DNA of 64,000 nt from Channa striata (GCA_033026295.1 CM065182.1:434001-498000), one strand, 5' to 3'; positions 10,113 through 22,532 are shown, numbered from the stretch's first letter. A program made the numbers and translations. Notes: a model not told the origin generated them from the letters alone.

Positions 10113-12469
10113 CAACAACCGTTCCTAACCATTCAGAAAATAGGGATCCTCCTCATGAAGACTGTGTAACATTTGAAGTTCATCATGTTTATTCCTACAT
10201 TCTCCTGTTTATGAGCATGGTTTTGCTGTTCTTGCAAGACATGAAGCACGCTCTAACATAGACCGTTGTGATTCAGGCGTCTGGGACATGATGTTATGGT
10301 TCAGACTTCACACAGGTTGTGTAAAAGGGGGCGTGGAGGGTTATTTGCAAATGTAGTGACACGCCCACCCAAAAGTAAGGATGTGCCCACTTTTCAGACC
10401 TAGCAGAAAACATGATCTGATTGGTATTTCAGCTGGAAATCCACACACACACGTTCAGGAGACGTCCAAGACGATGGAAAACAGAAGTTTGAACTTTAAA
10501 TATTGCCAAAATATATTTACACTAATAACTCTGACAGTCTCTCTATATTATATTAGTCCAGTGCTTAAACTTAACTGGTGTGTTTCAGACTGTCCCACAT
10601 CTACAGTAGAGGAGACAAGAGCTGTCGCCCTCAGCACTGCCAGTGAACTCTGTTCATGTCTTTTCAAATAGCAACTCTCAGAGATAGTTTGAAAGAAATC
10701 ATAAATGTTTAGTTTTTTGTTTCAGTTTATCAAAGGCTGAGCTCTTAAACAGATCTTTCAATAAAACTGTTTAAGAGCTCATATTTCTTATTATGAATGG
10801 TTTCAACAGAATTATTTCACTGACAGTAATGTTCTGGAAATTACCGTCAACAACATTTGCTTCTTTAAAGAGCCACTTTTCATATTCCTGACATGAATCA
10901 AATCAAGTTTGTGAAATGTGAGTTATTCTCATCAAAAGTTGGTTTTAAGTAAGACACTGAGACAAAAGGCACAAAAACAGCAGCTGCAAACTGTGAATAA
11001 TGTCCGGAGCCGGGGACACATCGGCCATCTTTATATAAGATAAGAGGGTTTAGTAGTAATGGTGAGAAGTGAGAACTAGTTACCGTATGAAAACTTTTCA
11101 TGAAAATTTAATTACATGTTCCAGTTAAACAATTATTCCCAAACCATGGACAAATGTAAATATGTGTCAATCCATCCAGTGAACTGCTTAAGCACAGATT
11201 TAACATTAATCACAATAATTGTAACTTTTGTGATAATGACATTCAGTGTACAGATCACTTTTTTATTGCACATACAGTTTGGGAGGATTTCCAGGACTGC
11301 ATATCTGAGAAAATTCAACTTCTTGCTCCTCTTAAAAGAGAAATTATATTATTGGTATTATTTTAAAGGAAAGAGAAGTGATACAATACTTAACAACCTG
11401 TTGATGCTGGCAAAGTTTTTCATATCCTCTTCAAAATGGAGGAAACAAAACCCTCTTTTCTTTTTTTAAAAAGGACCTTGTGGACAATCTCCTAAGTGCC
11501 CGGAGAGAAATGAAGAAAAGACAGACAAAGTCTCTTCTCAGGAACCATGAAGACATCAGAATCGTTAACAACTTGTACTTAAAATTGTTTTTAAAAAATC
11601 GTTTTAATGTTCTTTTTTTCTTTTCAAGTTATTTATTTTTTTAAGTTTTATTTTATTGTATTTATTACATTTTTATGTCTCTTCTTTATTAATACCCATA
11701 GTAATTCCCATCTCCCTTTGTTTTTTCTCCACCATATGTAAGTTAAATTGTTTATGAGTTTATTACATGTTCCTTATTTGTGCTGAAACGTACACTCAAT
11801 GTTCTGCCGTGATGTTTGGATTATGTTCAGTGACCAATAAAGCAAAAAACCTTCACGGAGCGGAAATACGACTTAACTCAACGATACGACATACGATAAA
11901 TACGATAATGAGCAACAAGCACTCTTTAATAAACGAGTACCACAAGTGTCCACACTTCCTGGGACTCTATGTGATCTGGGTATCAAAGAATAAAAAACAC
12001 CACTGCTTTGGACATTGTAAAATCATTTTTAATACTTGGTTTGAATTTTTTTTAAAAAATGAAAAAATGATACGTGGATTTAAAGAAAAGGCTTCAGCGA
12101 GTTCAGTGTAGAAAGGACAAAACATGAGTGAGATCAGCGGATGAGAAATTATAGTTGAGGTGTTTATGATGAGACCCCCCCCCCTCACTGTACCCGTGGG
12201 TCAGCAGAGTAAAAATCTGTTCGAACACCCGCTGAACAAGCTTCAAGCCAAAGTCACATGCAGCTTAGCGACGTTATCGGTTAACGATCGATCGATCGCC
12301 CCACGGCTAAAGCTAACAGTGTGTAGGACCAGTCACGTGCCTGATCTGCAGCACAACTTAGATTTGTTTATTAGTGAACAGATGAGCCTCCTGCAGCAGC
12401 CCTGATATTAATGTGTTTTTTCGTCATCTACTTTTTCTTCTTCTTCTGTACCTTTTTTGAAGGGGGGTG
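10113..12469. other. Intergenic AT-rich DNA
   Basis: No gene recognised. It contains a 15-bp hairpin at 10738-10781 and long T/A-rich stretches around 11580-11760. The 117- and 114-residue frames at 11116-11469 and 11767-12111 look like chance products of AT-rich DNA. Confidence 0.6.
10738..10781. repeat. 15-bp inverted repeat
   Basis: TGAGCTCTTAAACAG (10738-10752) pairs with CTGTTTAAGAGCTCA (10767-10781) around a 14-base loop. The arms are perfect. No linked gene. Confidence 0.85.
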
Positions 12470-12519
12470 TGGTCGAGCTCTTAATGTACCAGCTCCGTCC
12501 CGTCACTGCGAAATATTTA

Positions 12520-12640
12520 CATCCGCTTAATGCAAATACGGCTGTGCGGTTGCTCGCACATGATTGGCTGTCTTTTCAACGGGACTGAGCATGCGCAGCG
12601 TAAACACCTGACCTCACCGGACATGTGACGTCACCATACA
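12520..12640. promoter_or_regulatory. Promoter-like element cluster upstream of rnf26
   Basis: A short interval holds a perfect octamer ATGCAAAT (12530-12537), an inverted CCAAT box (ATTGG, 12563-12567), an NRF1-like GCATGCGCA (12589-12597) and a palindromic CRE, TGACGTCA (12626-12633). It sits about 650 bases upstream of the presumed rnf26 first exon. It could be a distal rnf26 promoter, an alternative start, or serve an unrecognised minus-strand transcript. The motifs are visible; the function is inferred. Confidence 0.45.
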
Positions 12641-13229
12641 CGTTAACGATGAACAAAATGAAACTATGCTAAAAAAAAAAAAAAAAAAAACTATGCTACT
12701 TTATTAATCCTGTTGGGTAGATTTCAGATTTACAAATTCAACGTCACACAATACGACACGCCCGATGTCGTTTGACAGCTTCACAGGGTCAAGTTATTTA
12801 CTCAGTTCACAAGAGGAGAACAATGGATTTATTTTGCAATTACTATGACACAGACAGACAGTGATGGAACTTGTAAAAACATTTATTTATTTTTTGATAT
12901 TTATTTATATTTACTTAATTTAGCCGAAAGAGAAGTAGTAGTAGTACTAGTAGAATCTGTTTAGTGTAAAACTAATCCGATGTCTCCACTTGAGTTATTT
13001 TAGCTTATGAACAAACCGGATTCGAGGTACAAATTGACTCCACCCTCTACAGAGTCCATGGATTTAATTATTTGATCATCTTTCCATAAGAAGCATGTAG
13101 TGAAGTAAAAACGGTTATCAAAGAAAACTCTAATCTGTGGGCCACACTTCCCAGCAGGGCGGCGCTGTCCCACTGGGTCCCTGCGTCATTAAAAGCCGAG
13201 AAGAAGAAGCGAATCGAAAGAAGCCAAAT
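12641..13229. other. Intergenic DNA before rnf26 exon 1
   Basis: Contains an A-run near 12670-12690. No coding sequence recognised. Confidence 0.6.
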
Positions 13230-13307
13230 TAAAAATTATGGCGAATATTTTCGCCGTTGCTTTCAAACGGCCCCGGGATTAAACTCGTTTTTCGCCATGG
13301 TGCTACG
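13230..13307 (+). other. rnf26: Presumed non-coding first exon of rnf26 with upstream ATG
   Basis: A strong donor (CTACG|GTGAGTAAC) ends at 13307 and the rnf26 CDS exon has a strong acceptor at 14154-14155, so this stretch is the likely 5' UTR exon. The left boundary is a guess. It contains ATG 13297 in a good context (GCCATGG). After splicing this would encode a nine-codon upstream ORF that ends past the main start codon. Confidence 0.55.
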
Positions 13308-14161
13308 GTGAGTAACGTGCCTCGAAAACCCGCTCTTGTCCTGCGCCGATCTGTGGCTAATGCCAGCGGCTGCTAACGTTAGCATGGGACGGCAGCGAAC
13401 TTACCAACACGGACAGTTTTGGCCACATATGATATTTCTCACATTTTATGCAGAAACGAAGCGGCAGATCAATGAGCTGGAGTGTGATTCTGCGTTTAGG
13501 TCAGTCAGCAAAACCCGGCAAGACCGAGAAAGTTCCGGTGTCAACGCGAAACTCCGTTAAAAAAACATATGATTTTAAGTTTCAAGGACAACAAAACGTT
13601 ACAAGCAGAAATTAATTTTCGCTTCTAAATAAACACGAACGTATCTTAATTTCGGCATAGAAATGGTCCTCAGAAAGAATAGTTTGGACATGGTTTTAAT
13701 AGCAAACTCCGTGTGGGAGTCATTTAATTTCCAGTGTACAAGAATAACATAAAAGCTAAATTAAGAATTGAGTAATTCCTTAGAAAAAGAGATTAAATGT
13801 TATACAAGACGTACTTGTGTAAATATACTTTCATGACAGTAAATGACTCATGTTACGTTTTACCCCGTGTCCACTAACATAACCGCTCAGACATTTTTGC
13901 AGATACTGTTGCTGCAAATGATTTTTATTGCATTTCCTTCAAAGATTTTATTACACATTTTTATATTAACGTAATTGCTTCAAAATCACTTCGTTGTGTC
14001 ACTAACTTGTATTTAAGTGAATGGCATCTCCACTATCACCATCTTCACTATAACTTTGAGGATGTTTCAGCAGCTCTGGAGTGTCTGTGTCAGAAGGACA
14101 GACTTTAAGAAACTCGTCGTCGTAGAGTCATGTGTTTCCTGTGACTTCTCTCCAGACTAAT

Positions 14162-15385
14162 ATGGATGAAGTGAACGTGGTCTGTCTTGTCGTGGAGAGA
14201 TGTGTGGACGCCTGCTCCGTGCTGCTCGACCTGCTCATCAGGACGTCCGTGTTGCTGCTCCACCTCCTGTCCGACGTTGGCTTTTCCCTCAACAACGCAC
14301 TGGTTGATCTCTGGAACTTTGCTCTCATCTCCTTCCTCACTGCCACCGAGACCGTATCCGGCGTCGCCCATGGAGCCCTGGAGGCTGTGGAGGGCTGGCT
14401 GCAGATACTGGGAGGGGTCTTTGAGGGATTCAAGATGGTCGGACACCTCATTTGTCACGTGGCGTGGCGCACCAAGGACATGCTGCACCGCGGCCTCCTG
14501 TCAGGGAGCTGCATTGTGCGGCAGACGTGCGAAGGCATCTGCATCGTGCTCAGTCTTGTTCTGTACTTTGTCAACACCCTGATAAACGTTGCTCTCATCA
14601 GCACGCAGAACTGCCTGACGGTGCTGGCCACCGTCTGGGAGGCAGTGGCCGACCCTGTGCACAGAGTTGTGGAGTTGGCTCTGACGCTGCTCACCTTCCT
14701 GTATAGCTGTCTGGTCGGTGCCAGCGTGCTGTTGTGCACTTCCTGCCAGCTGCTGCTGGACTTCCTGGGGGTGCTGGGATGTGGCTTCATCACCGTGTGC
14801 ACATTCGCCCCCCTCGGCCTCCTAATTACAGCGGCCATTGTCTTGGCGACTTTGCTGTTTCTGAACCTCAGGCTGCGTGTCCTCGCTGGGCGGCTGAGTT
14901 CCTGTTTGGTCAGGGCTGTGCTGAGTGTACAGGCCACCGCTGACAGGCTGTACGCAGCAGTATTAGAACCTGCTCTAGGACACACTAGGACAGTGCAGCA
15001 CGTGAGCCCAACGAGGCTCCCACAGACAGACGCAGGTGGTTTATTAGGCGAGATCCAGCTGCCTCTGGATGAACTCAGCCCTCCAGACTCTGTGCCACTT
15101 CCTGCCCAGCAGAATGGCGAGCCAGCAAGCGGCAGCAGCAGCAAAAGGGCAGCTCAGTCGGCTCTAACCGATGGCGAGCTGCTTAGCCTGCTGAAAGAGC
15201 AGGAGGAACGGAAGAAGTGTGTCATCTGTCAGGACTTGATCAAGACAGTGCTGCTGCTGCCCTGCCGACACCTCTGCCTCTGCCGCCACTGTGCCGACAT
15301 CCTAACCCAGCGCCAACCCGTCCAGCAACGCTGCTGTCCACTCTGCCGCCAGAACATTACACGGACCCTGGATGTCTTCCTCTGA
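14162..15385 (+). CDS. rnf26: RING finger protein 26, membrane E3 ubiquitin ligase
   Basis: A single coding exon encodes 407 residues (human RNF26 is 433). The N-terminal two thirds is strongly hydrophobic with several membrane segments, including a very long apolar run around residues 205-245. A polar, Ser-rich linker of roughly 80 residues follows. The C-terminus is a RING finger: C353, C356, C368, H370, C374, C377, then CPLC at 392-395, ending in LDVFL. The family is an ER-resident E3 known in mammals for acting on STING and for organising perinuclear endosomes. ATG 14162 is preferred over the in-frame ATG 14132, because the acceptor TCTCTCCAG ends at 14155 and the upstream ten codons would be intronic. 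An uninterrupted CDS is usual for RNF26. Confidence 0.93.
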   Translation: MDEVNVVCLVVERCVDACSVLLDLLIRTSVLLLHLLSDVGFSLNNALVDLWNFALISFLTATETVSGVAHGALEAVEGWLQILGGVFEGFKMVGHLICHVAWRTKDMLHRGLLSGSCIVRQTCEGICIVLSLVLYFVNTLINVALISTQNCLTVLATVWEAVADPVHRVVELALTLLTFLYSCLVGASVLLCTSCQLLLDFLGVLGCGFITVCTFAPLGLLITAAIVLATLLFLNLRLRVLAGRLSSCLVRAVLSVQATADRLYAAVLEPALGHTRTVQHVSPTRLPQTDAGGLLGEIQLPLDELSPPDSVPLPAQQNGEPASGSSSKRAAQSALTDGELLSLLKEQEERKKCVICQDLIKTVLLLPCRHLCLCRHCADILTQRQPVQQRCCPLCRQNITRTLDVFL

Positions 15386-15647
15386 AGCGTCGTTTATACT
15401 TGTGCCAATCTGTGCCGTAGCTTTTGTGTAGGTACTGTGTAGCCGTGGACCTATGCTCACTCTTGCGCTGCAGCCTGAAGCGCACAACCCCGGAAATGTA
15501 ACTCGTCATGGCAACGCAGACCACCTGTGAGGGGTCCACTTGGTCCTTCGGCTTCTGAATGAGTTCTTTCCCTCAGTGTCCAAACATCATCTACTCGGTA
15601 TCAGACTGCTCACCACAGACGAGGCCACTTTGTGTGTAGATTTAGGG

Positions 15648-15685
15648 CATAAACGTGAGCTGATAGACTTCAGCTCACGTTTATG
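15648..15685 (+). repeat. Perfect 16-bp hairpin in rnf26 3' UTR
   Basis: CATAAACGTGAGCTGA (15648-15663) is exactly complementary to 15670-15685 around the 6-base loop TAGACT. It lies between the stop codon and the AATAAA at 15721, so it would be part of the mRNA. Confidence 0.9.
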
Positions 15686-15720
15686 GCTGCAATAGTCACT
15701 TAACTAACTAGTCAACTGAA

Positions 15721-15726
15721 AATAAA
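15721..15726 (+). terminator. rnf26: Polyadenylation signal of rnf26
   Basis: AATAAA 336 bases after the stop codon, followed by a T-rich stretch. It is the first canonical signal downstream. Confidence 0.6.
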
Positions 15727-15745
15727 AGATTTTACATATTATTTG

Positions 15746-18700
15746 TTATTATTTAAAATATTTAGGTTTGGCTTACTTGTCAGCGTCTTTTGGATCAGGC
15801 TGCTTGTTTGACAAATGAGTAAGGAGGAAACAAACTGATGGTCTAAAATTGGCAGACTTTTTATTTTTTAACCTCTGGTCACCAGTACGTGTGCAGCTAT
15901 AATTCTTTAAATTAATCTTCTTTTCTTTTATGATCAAATGTCAGTGTGATCATTATGAAGTAATTTTTTTTTCTTTGAATTACAGCTTTTTTATTTTTAT
16001 TCAGAACGTGATGTTTATTATATTCTGGGTTATTTGTCATTGAAACCAACAGAACATTAACTCATAACAATATTGAAAAAGATACCAAAAATGTTTTGTC
16101 TGCTCCTCAGCTAATATTTTTAGGGGTGTAGTGTTTGATGCTAAAATGAATATTTGTGTTTTAGACTGCTGGTCGGACAGTGAGCAACTTTATCACTCTG
16201 AATGGTGACAAACATATTGTCGGTTTGTCGAGAAAAGAATTAGCAAATTAATTATGGCCAATACAAATAATTATTGTTGCACTGACACATTATAATTTAA
16301 TAAAAAGCCACACAATTATTGTTTTCTATATTTCGGGAACAGTCTACTTCTTCCAGATAAATCTAGTGTAGCAAAGTTTTAATTTTCAAATTTTTGAATT
16401 ATTTATTAACTTTCCAGTTGCACTGGCGGCTGTGGTCGTGGTGGAAACAGACACCGAGAGGTTTTTAGGCTTTGTAATTTTTAAAGCTGGAAATATGCTT
16501 ATCTTCTGTAAATGCCAAAATGAGAGAGGAGAAATGGGAGGAATTTCACAACATGAGTAACTGGTTGCTGATTGTTACACTGGATTCATGAACCTGGTGA
16601 TTTGTGCCAAAGACTTTTTTGTGTTTTTTTTCCCCTCATTTGTCTTGTAAACATTTAAAAAAAGTTAAGAACAAGTTTTTGCTCTAAATGTGTAAAGGTC
16701 TTATGATTTAAAACCATTTCCTCCCTAACATATTTGTTAATAGAAGGCACAACATCAGCAAACTGATGCAGAGTGGAAATTAGCATTTTATTTCCACTAT
16801 AAGCCCATTTGTAGTTATGTGGGATTTATGTTGATTTGCACATGTTCTCCAGGTGAGTTTTAGAACAGAGGTTCTTAATCCTGGTCCGGTTTAATTCCAA
16901 GTGCCCCACCCACTCCTGATTACCTGGATCAGGTGTGTGCACCTCTTTCTTTAATGAGCCTGTATTCTGACCTTAGTCCCGCTTGAACCCCTAATATCAT
17001 TATCACGTTCCACATTAATATGAGATTTATATAATATTATAGTAAAAATAGTCCTATTTCTTTATTCACCGTAAGATAAACGTGTCGCTTCATGTTAAAA
17101 GAGAAGCATGAGAGAAGGCTGCTCCCAAAACCACGCCACTTCTTTGTCTGGTAATGCACTAATCATATGAATGATCTGAATTTTTTTGTCAGTCATTGTT
17201 GGCGCATGGCTTTTTCCTGCCAAAATTCTGATGCACCAACGAATGTTGGTGCAAATGTGTGTATTTCTCGTTCTTGCGTCAGAAAACTCCTCCCAATGAC
17301 TCCAAGAGGATTTCTTTGGCGTTCTCTGGGTTAAGTTACAGGTGAAATTTAAAAGCTAAATGAACTTGGTATAGTTTTTCCCTTCGACCCTGATTTACTC
17401 CGTTTCCTGCAGAGGTCTTTGCTTCAACTCCCAGTACACGTCAAAACTTGCCATCTGCTGGTTTCTACTGGAACATGTGAAGCCTGGTGCAAAAAGCATT
17501 TATGTTTTTTTTTTTTTTTTATTGTACTGTGACTTGCAAACCAGAAAAGCTCCTTCAATCATACTTTTTCTTGGGTAGTCAAATTAAATTTAACTTTAAT
17601 CACAAGAACGGTTTAGCAAAGTTTAGTTCCATCAGCAACTGCTTGTGGTTTTAACCCGAACCATCGACCTTGATCACATCACTGCTGTGTTTCAGAATCC
17701 TTTTTCACACATAAATTTTTCATGTAATTTTTTACAGCAGCTGTACCCACACACTTTGTGACGTCAGTTTTGTTGTAATCTGTTTACGTCACATGGTTCA
17801 AGAATTCATGTGAATCTGTGTATTAAATATTAAATATTTGTGACTAAGAAAATCACTTGTGAACACACATCAGCTCACAGTGTGATTCAGATGATGTTAT
17901 TGGTCGATCAATAGCTCCTCTTTTTGTCGCCTTTAATAACTAAACACTGCTCTGTTGTGATCTCTGATCTTTAGCCTCTCTCTGCTGTGACATAGAAAGA
18001 TTCACTTAAAAAGTCTGTGCTGAGGGAGCCGACCGCCTCGTTGGCTCAACTTAAGGTGGACACGGTGTTTCACAAAGACAGGCAAGGTCCAGTTTAGATG
18101 CAACTAACTGCATTTTTGTCTCATGTTGTTTGCTGAGTGATTTCCAAACAAACTGTTGATGCTGTAAAACATGATGAATTGAAGCTAAATGAAGTGTTGA
18201 GGCAAAAGACTGAAGTTGAGAAGCAGAAAACTGAGGTCGGCGGGCTGAAACCTCAGCGTACCTCAGCAAAAATGAACCACCAGCGTTAAGCACTAATCAA
18301 AACTCTGAGGACACAACAAACCTGAATAATTAACTCAGCGACAGATGAAACGCTGCAGAATGTAAATATTTTAAAAACCGAATGATATGATATTAAAAAC
18401 GGACAGTGATTATTCAAAGAACTTTAAGGACATTTAATGCGTGTCCTGACTGAACAAAACAAAAAACTATTTTACCAGTTAAAGTTCATGACTCTAGACT
18501 GTTTTCTCTCAAACACACCAAAGTAGCCGTGAAAGCCCACAGGCCCTGATCACTGCAGAATGAAGTGAGTTTGACCCCGGGTTTGGGCCCAGCACAACCA
18601 GCACCATTGTCCCAATGCCCGGATTTTACCAGTACAGCCAGAACTAAGCAGCAGGATTCAGAGAGCCGGAATAAAAAATACTAAGTTGTCAGTTAAGACA

Positions 18701-21017
18701 CATTCAGCGCAGTCATAATCTCCCCCACAGTAAAGCTGACTGTCCCACACATTTGCTTCATATATCATACGTAGCTCATTATCTGATCATTATTTTGATT
18801 TGCAAATATATTTGAGCAGCATATAAACATAGTTCTGGATCCTGTTCTGAGATATCTGCCAACTTTTTGTCCTAGCTTTGAATCTTGGTTGTAGGTAAAT
18901 TATGTAAACATCCTGTCGTCCGTCTCCTCCTCTGTTTGTTCACTCTGAAATATGTAAGGGCCTCGTTTTAAAAATGTACATCAAGTAAATATTTCCAGGT
19001 GCACAGTTCTTATTCCAGTAGTAAAGCAGGTCAACTGGAAGGTATAGTGATGGTTCTAAATTATTTGAGAAGACCTGAATCGAAACAAATCCCGTGTCCT
19101 TCTGCAGCACTGTCGACGTGATCTGTGACCGATGGGTGTTAAAGAATTACGTTTGTCTCTCTCAGTGCAGCAGGTGGCTGAAGGAGACTTCACTCTGCGG
19201 CCATTTGCTAGATAGAAAACCCTTAAACAGATGAGGAAACGTGTGGAGGTGTGATTTAAATGCAGTTACATCTGTGGTAATAATGACAAAAATGATTATT
19301 ACTGATTCAGAGAAAGTCCACTGATCGATATTTCGCCATGTGACACGCTGAAATAGGAAAGTTTGATCAACTTTCCATCCCATGAAGCAGAAACACTTTG
19401 TGATAAAGCCACAGAGAAAGTGGTATGTCAGCATGTGAGTGTGTATTTTATATTTTTACGACAGCCTTATTCACGCCAAAGCTGCACAGACAATATCAAT
19501 CATTAGTCCGGAGGTTTGTATAAATACATTCTCTGTCCGATTAACCGACAGCAGACCTGGATTCTCTGGAGGTCCCTGGGTCCGACATGTTGTCAGAAAC
19601 AGATGTTTCTTCGCCCCCACTGTCGTCAACAGCTCGTCGCGGTGACACTCTGTCACGCTCACTTGAGTTTTTCCTCCAAGTGACAAACAAGCTGCGACAA
19701 GAGCTTTGTCAGCAAATGGCCCCATTACACCTTGTCTGTATGGAGTGTGTGTGTGTTCATGTAGATGCATCTTAGTGAGGACCAGAATTTGTTTTTCACC
19801 GACAGAGTGAGGACATTGTTGGGAACTGAGGACATTTTGGCTGGTCCTCACAAGTTTAAACAACTTCAAAAGGCTTTTTGAGGGTCAAGGCTGGGTTTTA
19901 GGATCAGGGTGAGACTGAGGTTTTGGTTTAGGGGTTTAGGGGTTTAGGGGTTGTATTATGCCAGTGAGTGTCGTTTTAACCTGTGTGCCGTGTGTTTCAC
20001 CCCATACGTGGAGATGGGGGTTGTAGTGATGTGGTGGATTCACATCAGATAAAAACCACCTGATACCTCACTAACCACTGAACCAGTTCAAACCAGATCC
20101 ATAACTGACAACATTTGGACATTCGTTTTTATCCACTTTACACAGCACATGTGAGTGTTTTTGCATCCTAACCTGCTGGTTGTTCCACACCTGAGGTAGA
20201 ACTCAGCATCTTTTACCACAATGTTCCATAAACCCTGCAAGTGACTGGATTGATATTCAACTCTGCATCAACACACAATGTCAAGACAACGTCCCCCCAC
20301 TTGCCCTGGAAGTGTTCAGGTGGGTTTCTGATTAGGCCTGGCGCGCTGGAAACACACCAGCAGAAATTAGTTACGTTACCTGTTTGAAGCAGTTTACCAC
20401 CAAATGTCCTGGACGTGAGAAAATTCTGGATCTGATTGGATCTATTTGACAGCATTTTCTAAACGGGTTTATGAACGCACGTTATCTCAAACTGGGAATT
20501 CTGAGAGTTTTGAGGTGTTCATGATCATGTTGTCCCAGTTTATGTAATGTGACGTGAACATGGTGGAGCTCACATCCAGTGATAAACCAACACAACTTCA
20601 GCCCCAGCCGCGTATGTGAAGTGTTTTTATTCATTATTATATTAAACATATGGGCGGCAGCTGTGCTGAGTCAGCAGATGTGGAGCTTTGAGCTCAGCGG
20701 ACAAGATGATCAGTATTTGGCAGTAAGAGGTGATCACATCATGTCGGCTCATTAGCTCTGTGTGTTTTACTGAGTGCTGGAACCAGTCAATCAGAACTAA
20801 GCTGCATCTTCGTGTGCTGACCAGCAAATTGTCTGTTTGTCCACACACTCGTGTCCTCCGTTATGTGGACTTGTATTTATTTCCCAAAGAGAATATAGAT
20901 CAAAGGTTCACTAAAAAAACACGTACGTTCGAGGACCGGCTTTTCTTCCTCAAAAGTAGGTTGCGTCCCCACGAAGACTTAACTGGGGTTGTGACCCCAC
21001 AGGATTAGTAATATGGG
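15746..21017. other. Intergenic DNA between rnf26 and ins
   Basis: About 5.3 kb without a recognised gene. Around 16865-16985 is a degraded copy resembling a common fish short repeat ('ttaatcctggtcc', then 'caggtgtgtgcac'). At 19921-19950 there is a short GGTTTAGG array. Short frames such as 19471-19869 (minus) lack domain or splice support. Distal regulatory elements of ins could lie here but cannot be identified by reading. Confidence 0.55.

Positions 21018-21045
<28 letters not shown>
21018..21045. repeat. (CA)n microsatellite in the ins promoter
   Basis: Fourteen CA units, ending about 30 bases before the TATA box of insulin. Length variation here would alter spacing between distal elements and the core promoter. 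Confidence 0.95.
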
Positions 21046-21049
<4 letters not shown>

Positions 21050-21058
21050 GGGTGTGTC

Positions 21059-21084
21059 CAGGTGGAGGTGATGGCGTATAAATA
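21059..21084 (+). promoter_or_regulatory. ins: Insulin core promoter: E-box and TATA box
   Basis: TATAAATA at 21077-21084 lies about 25-30 bases before the likely transcription start near 21110. An E-box CAGGTG is at 21059-21064. E-boxes are established activator sites in insulin promoters; its use here is inferred from position. Confidence 0.7.
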
Positions 21085-21371
21085 GAGCGGAGACCCTCCG
21101 TTCTGCCTCACACCACCGAGCTCTCAGCTGCCCTGCTCCTCTTCCTCTTCATCACAGATTCTGCTCGTCCTCCTCCTCCAGCTCTCAGGTGAGCCACAGC
21201 TCCTGCTCCTCCTCTGTCTTTTTCTCCGTCCACTCCTCCACCTCCTCATCTTCCGCCAGTTTTGATCATCTCCGCCTCTATCACCATCTTTTTCTGTGTG
21301 TTCTCCTCCATCAGCTGACTTTGATCAAATACTGCGTTTTCTGTGTGTGTGTCCAGCTCTCGTCCTGCACA

Positions 21372-22431
21372 ATGGCAGCACTGTGGCTCCAGTCGGTCTC
21401 TCTGCTGGTTTTACTGGTCGTGTCGTGGCCGGGCTCCAACGCCATGACCCCCCCGCAGCACCTGTGTGGCTCTCACCTGGTCGACGCCCTCTACCTGGTC
21501 TGTGGGGACAGAGGCTTCTTCTACAACCCCAGGAGAGACGTAGACTCCCTGCTGGGTGAGACCTCCGCATAAAACTCATTTTCTAATTTGGCTGAGGTTC
21601 AGTGTGTGACTCTGAACCCTGGCGCAAACCAACCTCAGTGGCCAATATTACGTTTTTGATAATCCCGAGCTGCAGTTTGAGGTTCTTTGTTATTTAGTTT
21701 TCAGTCACTGCGGGAAAAGTGTTTGTTCAGTCTCATTTATTCATCAAAAATGAGACTGTACAAACCGGGGTCTTTTGTCATATTTTTCACTGGCAAATCT
21801 CTAAATCTTTAGAATCTTTGATGTATTGTTGATAAGGTGCCGTCATTTGGAGCAGACATCACCTCTTCTCCACCAACAGCTGGACAGGTGAAACAGTTCA
21901 GGGTCTGTGAGAACAGGAAGAAGATTTAACCGAACATCCAGCGTGAGAAAAAGGAACAGAATATTTACAGTGAAAATGACGTCACTTCAAACATCACCAA
22001 ATCAAATCCAAGATTTATTCATTTAACAGCTAAATCTTATGATTTGGATGAAAACAACCTCTGGCCTCAGGAAAACCTTTAGTGGGCAAAGAAATGGAAG
22101 AACTTTCCGGAAACATTAGAAGAGCGCGGCGGTCAGTTTATTAGGTACATGTCTAATTCAACCCAGTCCTGTTGTGCCGTCAAATTGACTTTCCCGCCGT
22201 AACGTGGCTGTTCAGTGTGAGTGAACCGCAGCACAGGTGTGATATGGTGTGTTTGCTCCACCAGGTTTCCTGCCCCCGAAGGCAGGTGGAGCTGCGGCAG
22301 CGGGCGGTGAGAATGAGGTGGCTGAGTTCGCCATCAAGGACGAGATGGAGCTGATGTCGAAGCGAGGCATTGTGGAGCAGTGCTGCCACAAGCCCTGCAA
22401 CATCTTCGACCTGCAGAACTACTGCAACTGA
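21372..22431 (+). CDS. ins: Preproinsulin
   Basis: Coding exons 21372-21555 and 22265-22431 join in phase 1 to give 116 residues. A non-coding exon (about 21110-21188) is joined by an intron at 21189-21356, so the classical two-intron insulin layout is kept. Residues 1-24 are the signal peptide, ending GSNA. The B chain starts at about residue 25 with HLCGSHLVDALYLVCG and ends FFYNP. RR (54-55) and KR (94-95) are the convertase sites. The C-peptide between them is about 38 residues and has an Ala/Gly-rich run. The A chain is the last 21 residues, beginning GIVEQCCHKPC. All six cysteines are in place: two in the B chain and four in the A chain. The intron in the C-peptide region is 709 bases. 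The hormone is secreted by endocrine pancreas. Confidence 0.98.
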
Positions 22432-22532
22432 ACAGAGCTTCGACGGAACCCGCCCGCACGCTCGCCCCATGCCGCCCTCTCTCTGTAAAACCCAGTGCTA
22501 AGACACGGATGGAACTATTATTTTTCCTAGAA

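Noticed and set aside
14132..14161. Upstream in-frame ATG of rnf26
   Set aside because: The ten extra codons lie before the strong acceptor TCTCTCCAG at 14155, so they would be intronic. The family start MDEVNVVC at 14162 fits better.
14455..15144. 229-codon minus-strand ORF
   Set aside because: It is the antisense shadow of the rnf26 coding exon, which has a clear RING domain on the plus strand.
19921..19950. Interstitial telomere-like GGTTTAGG array
   Set aside because: The unit is not TTAGGG, there are only about three copies, and the surrounding sequence is T/G-rich. Not a telomeric fusion signal.
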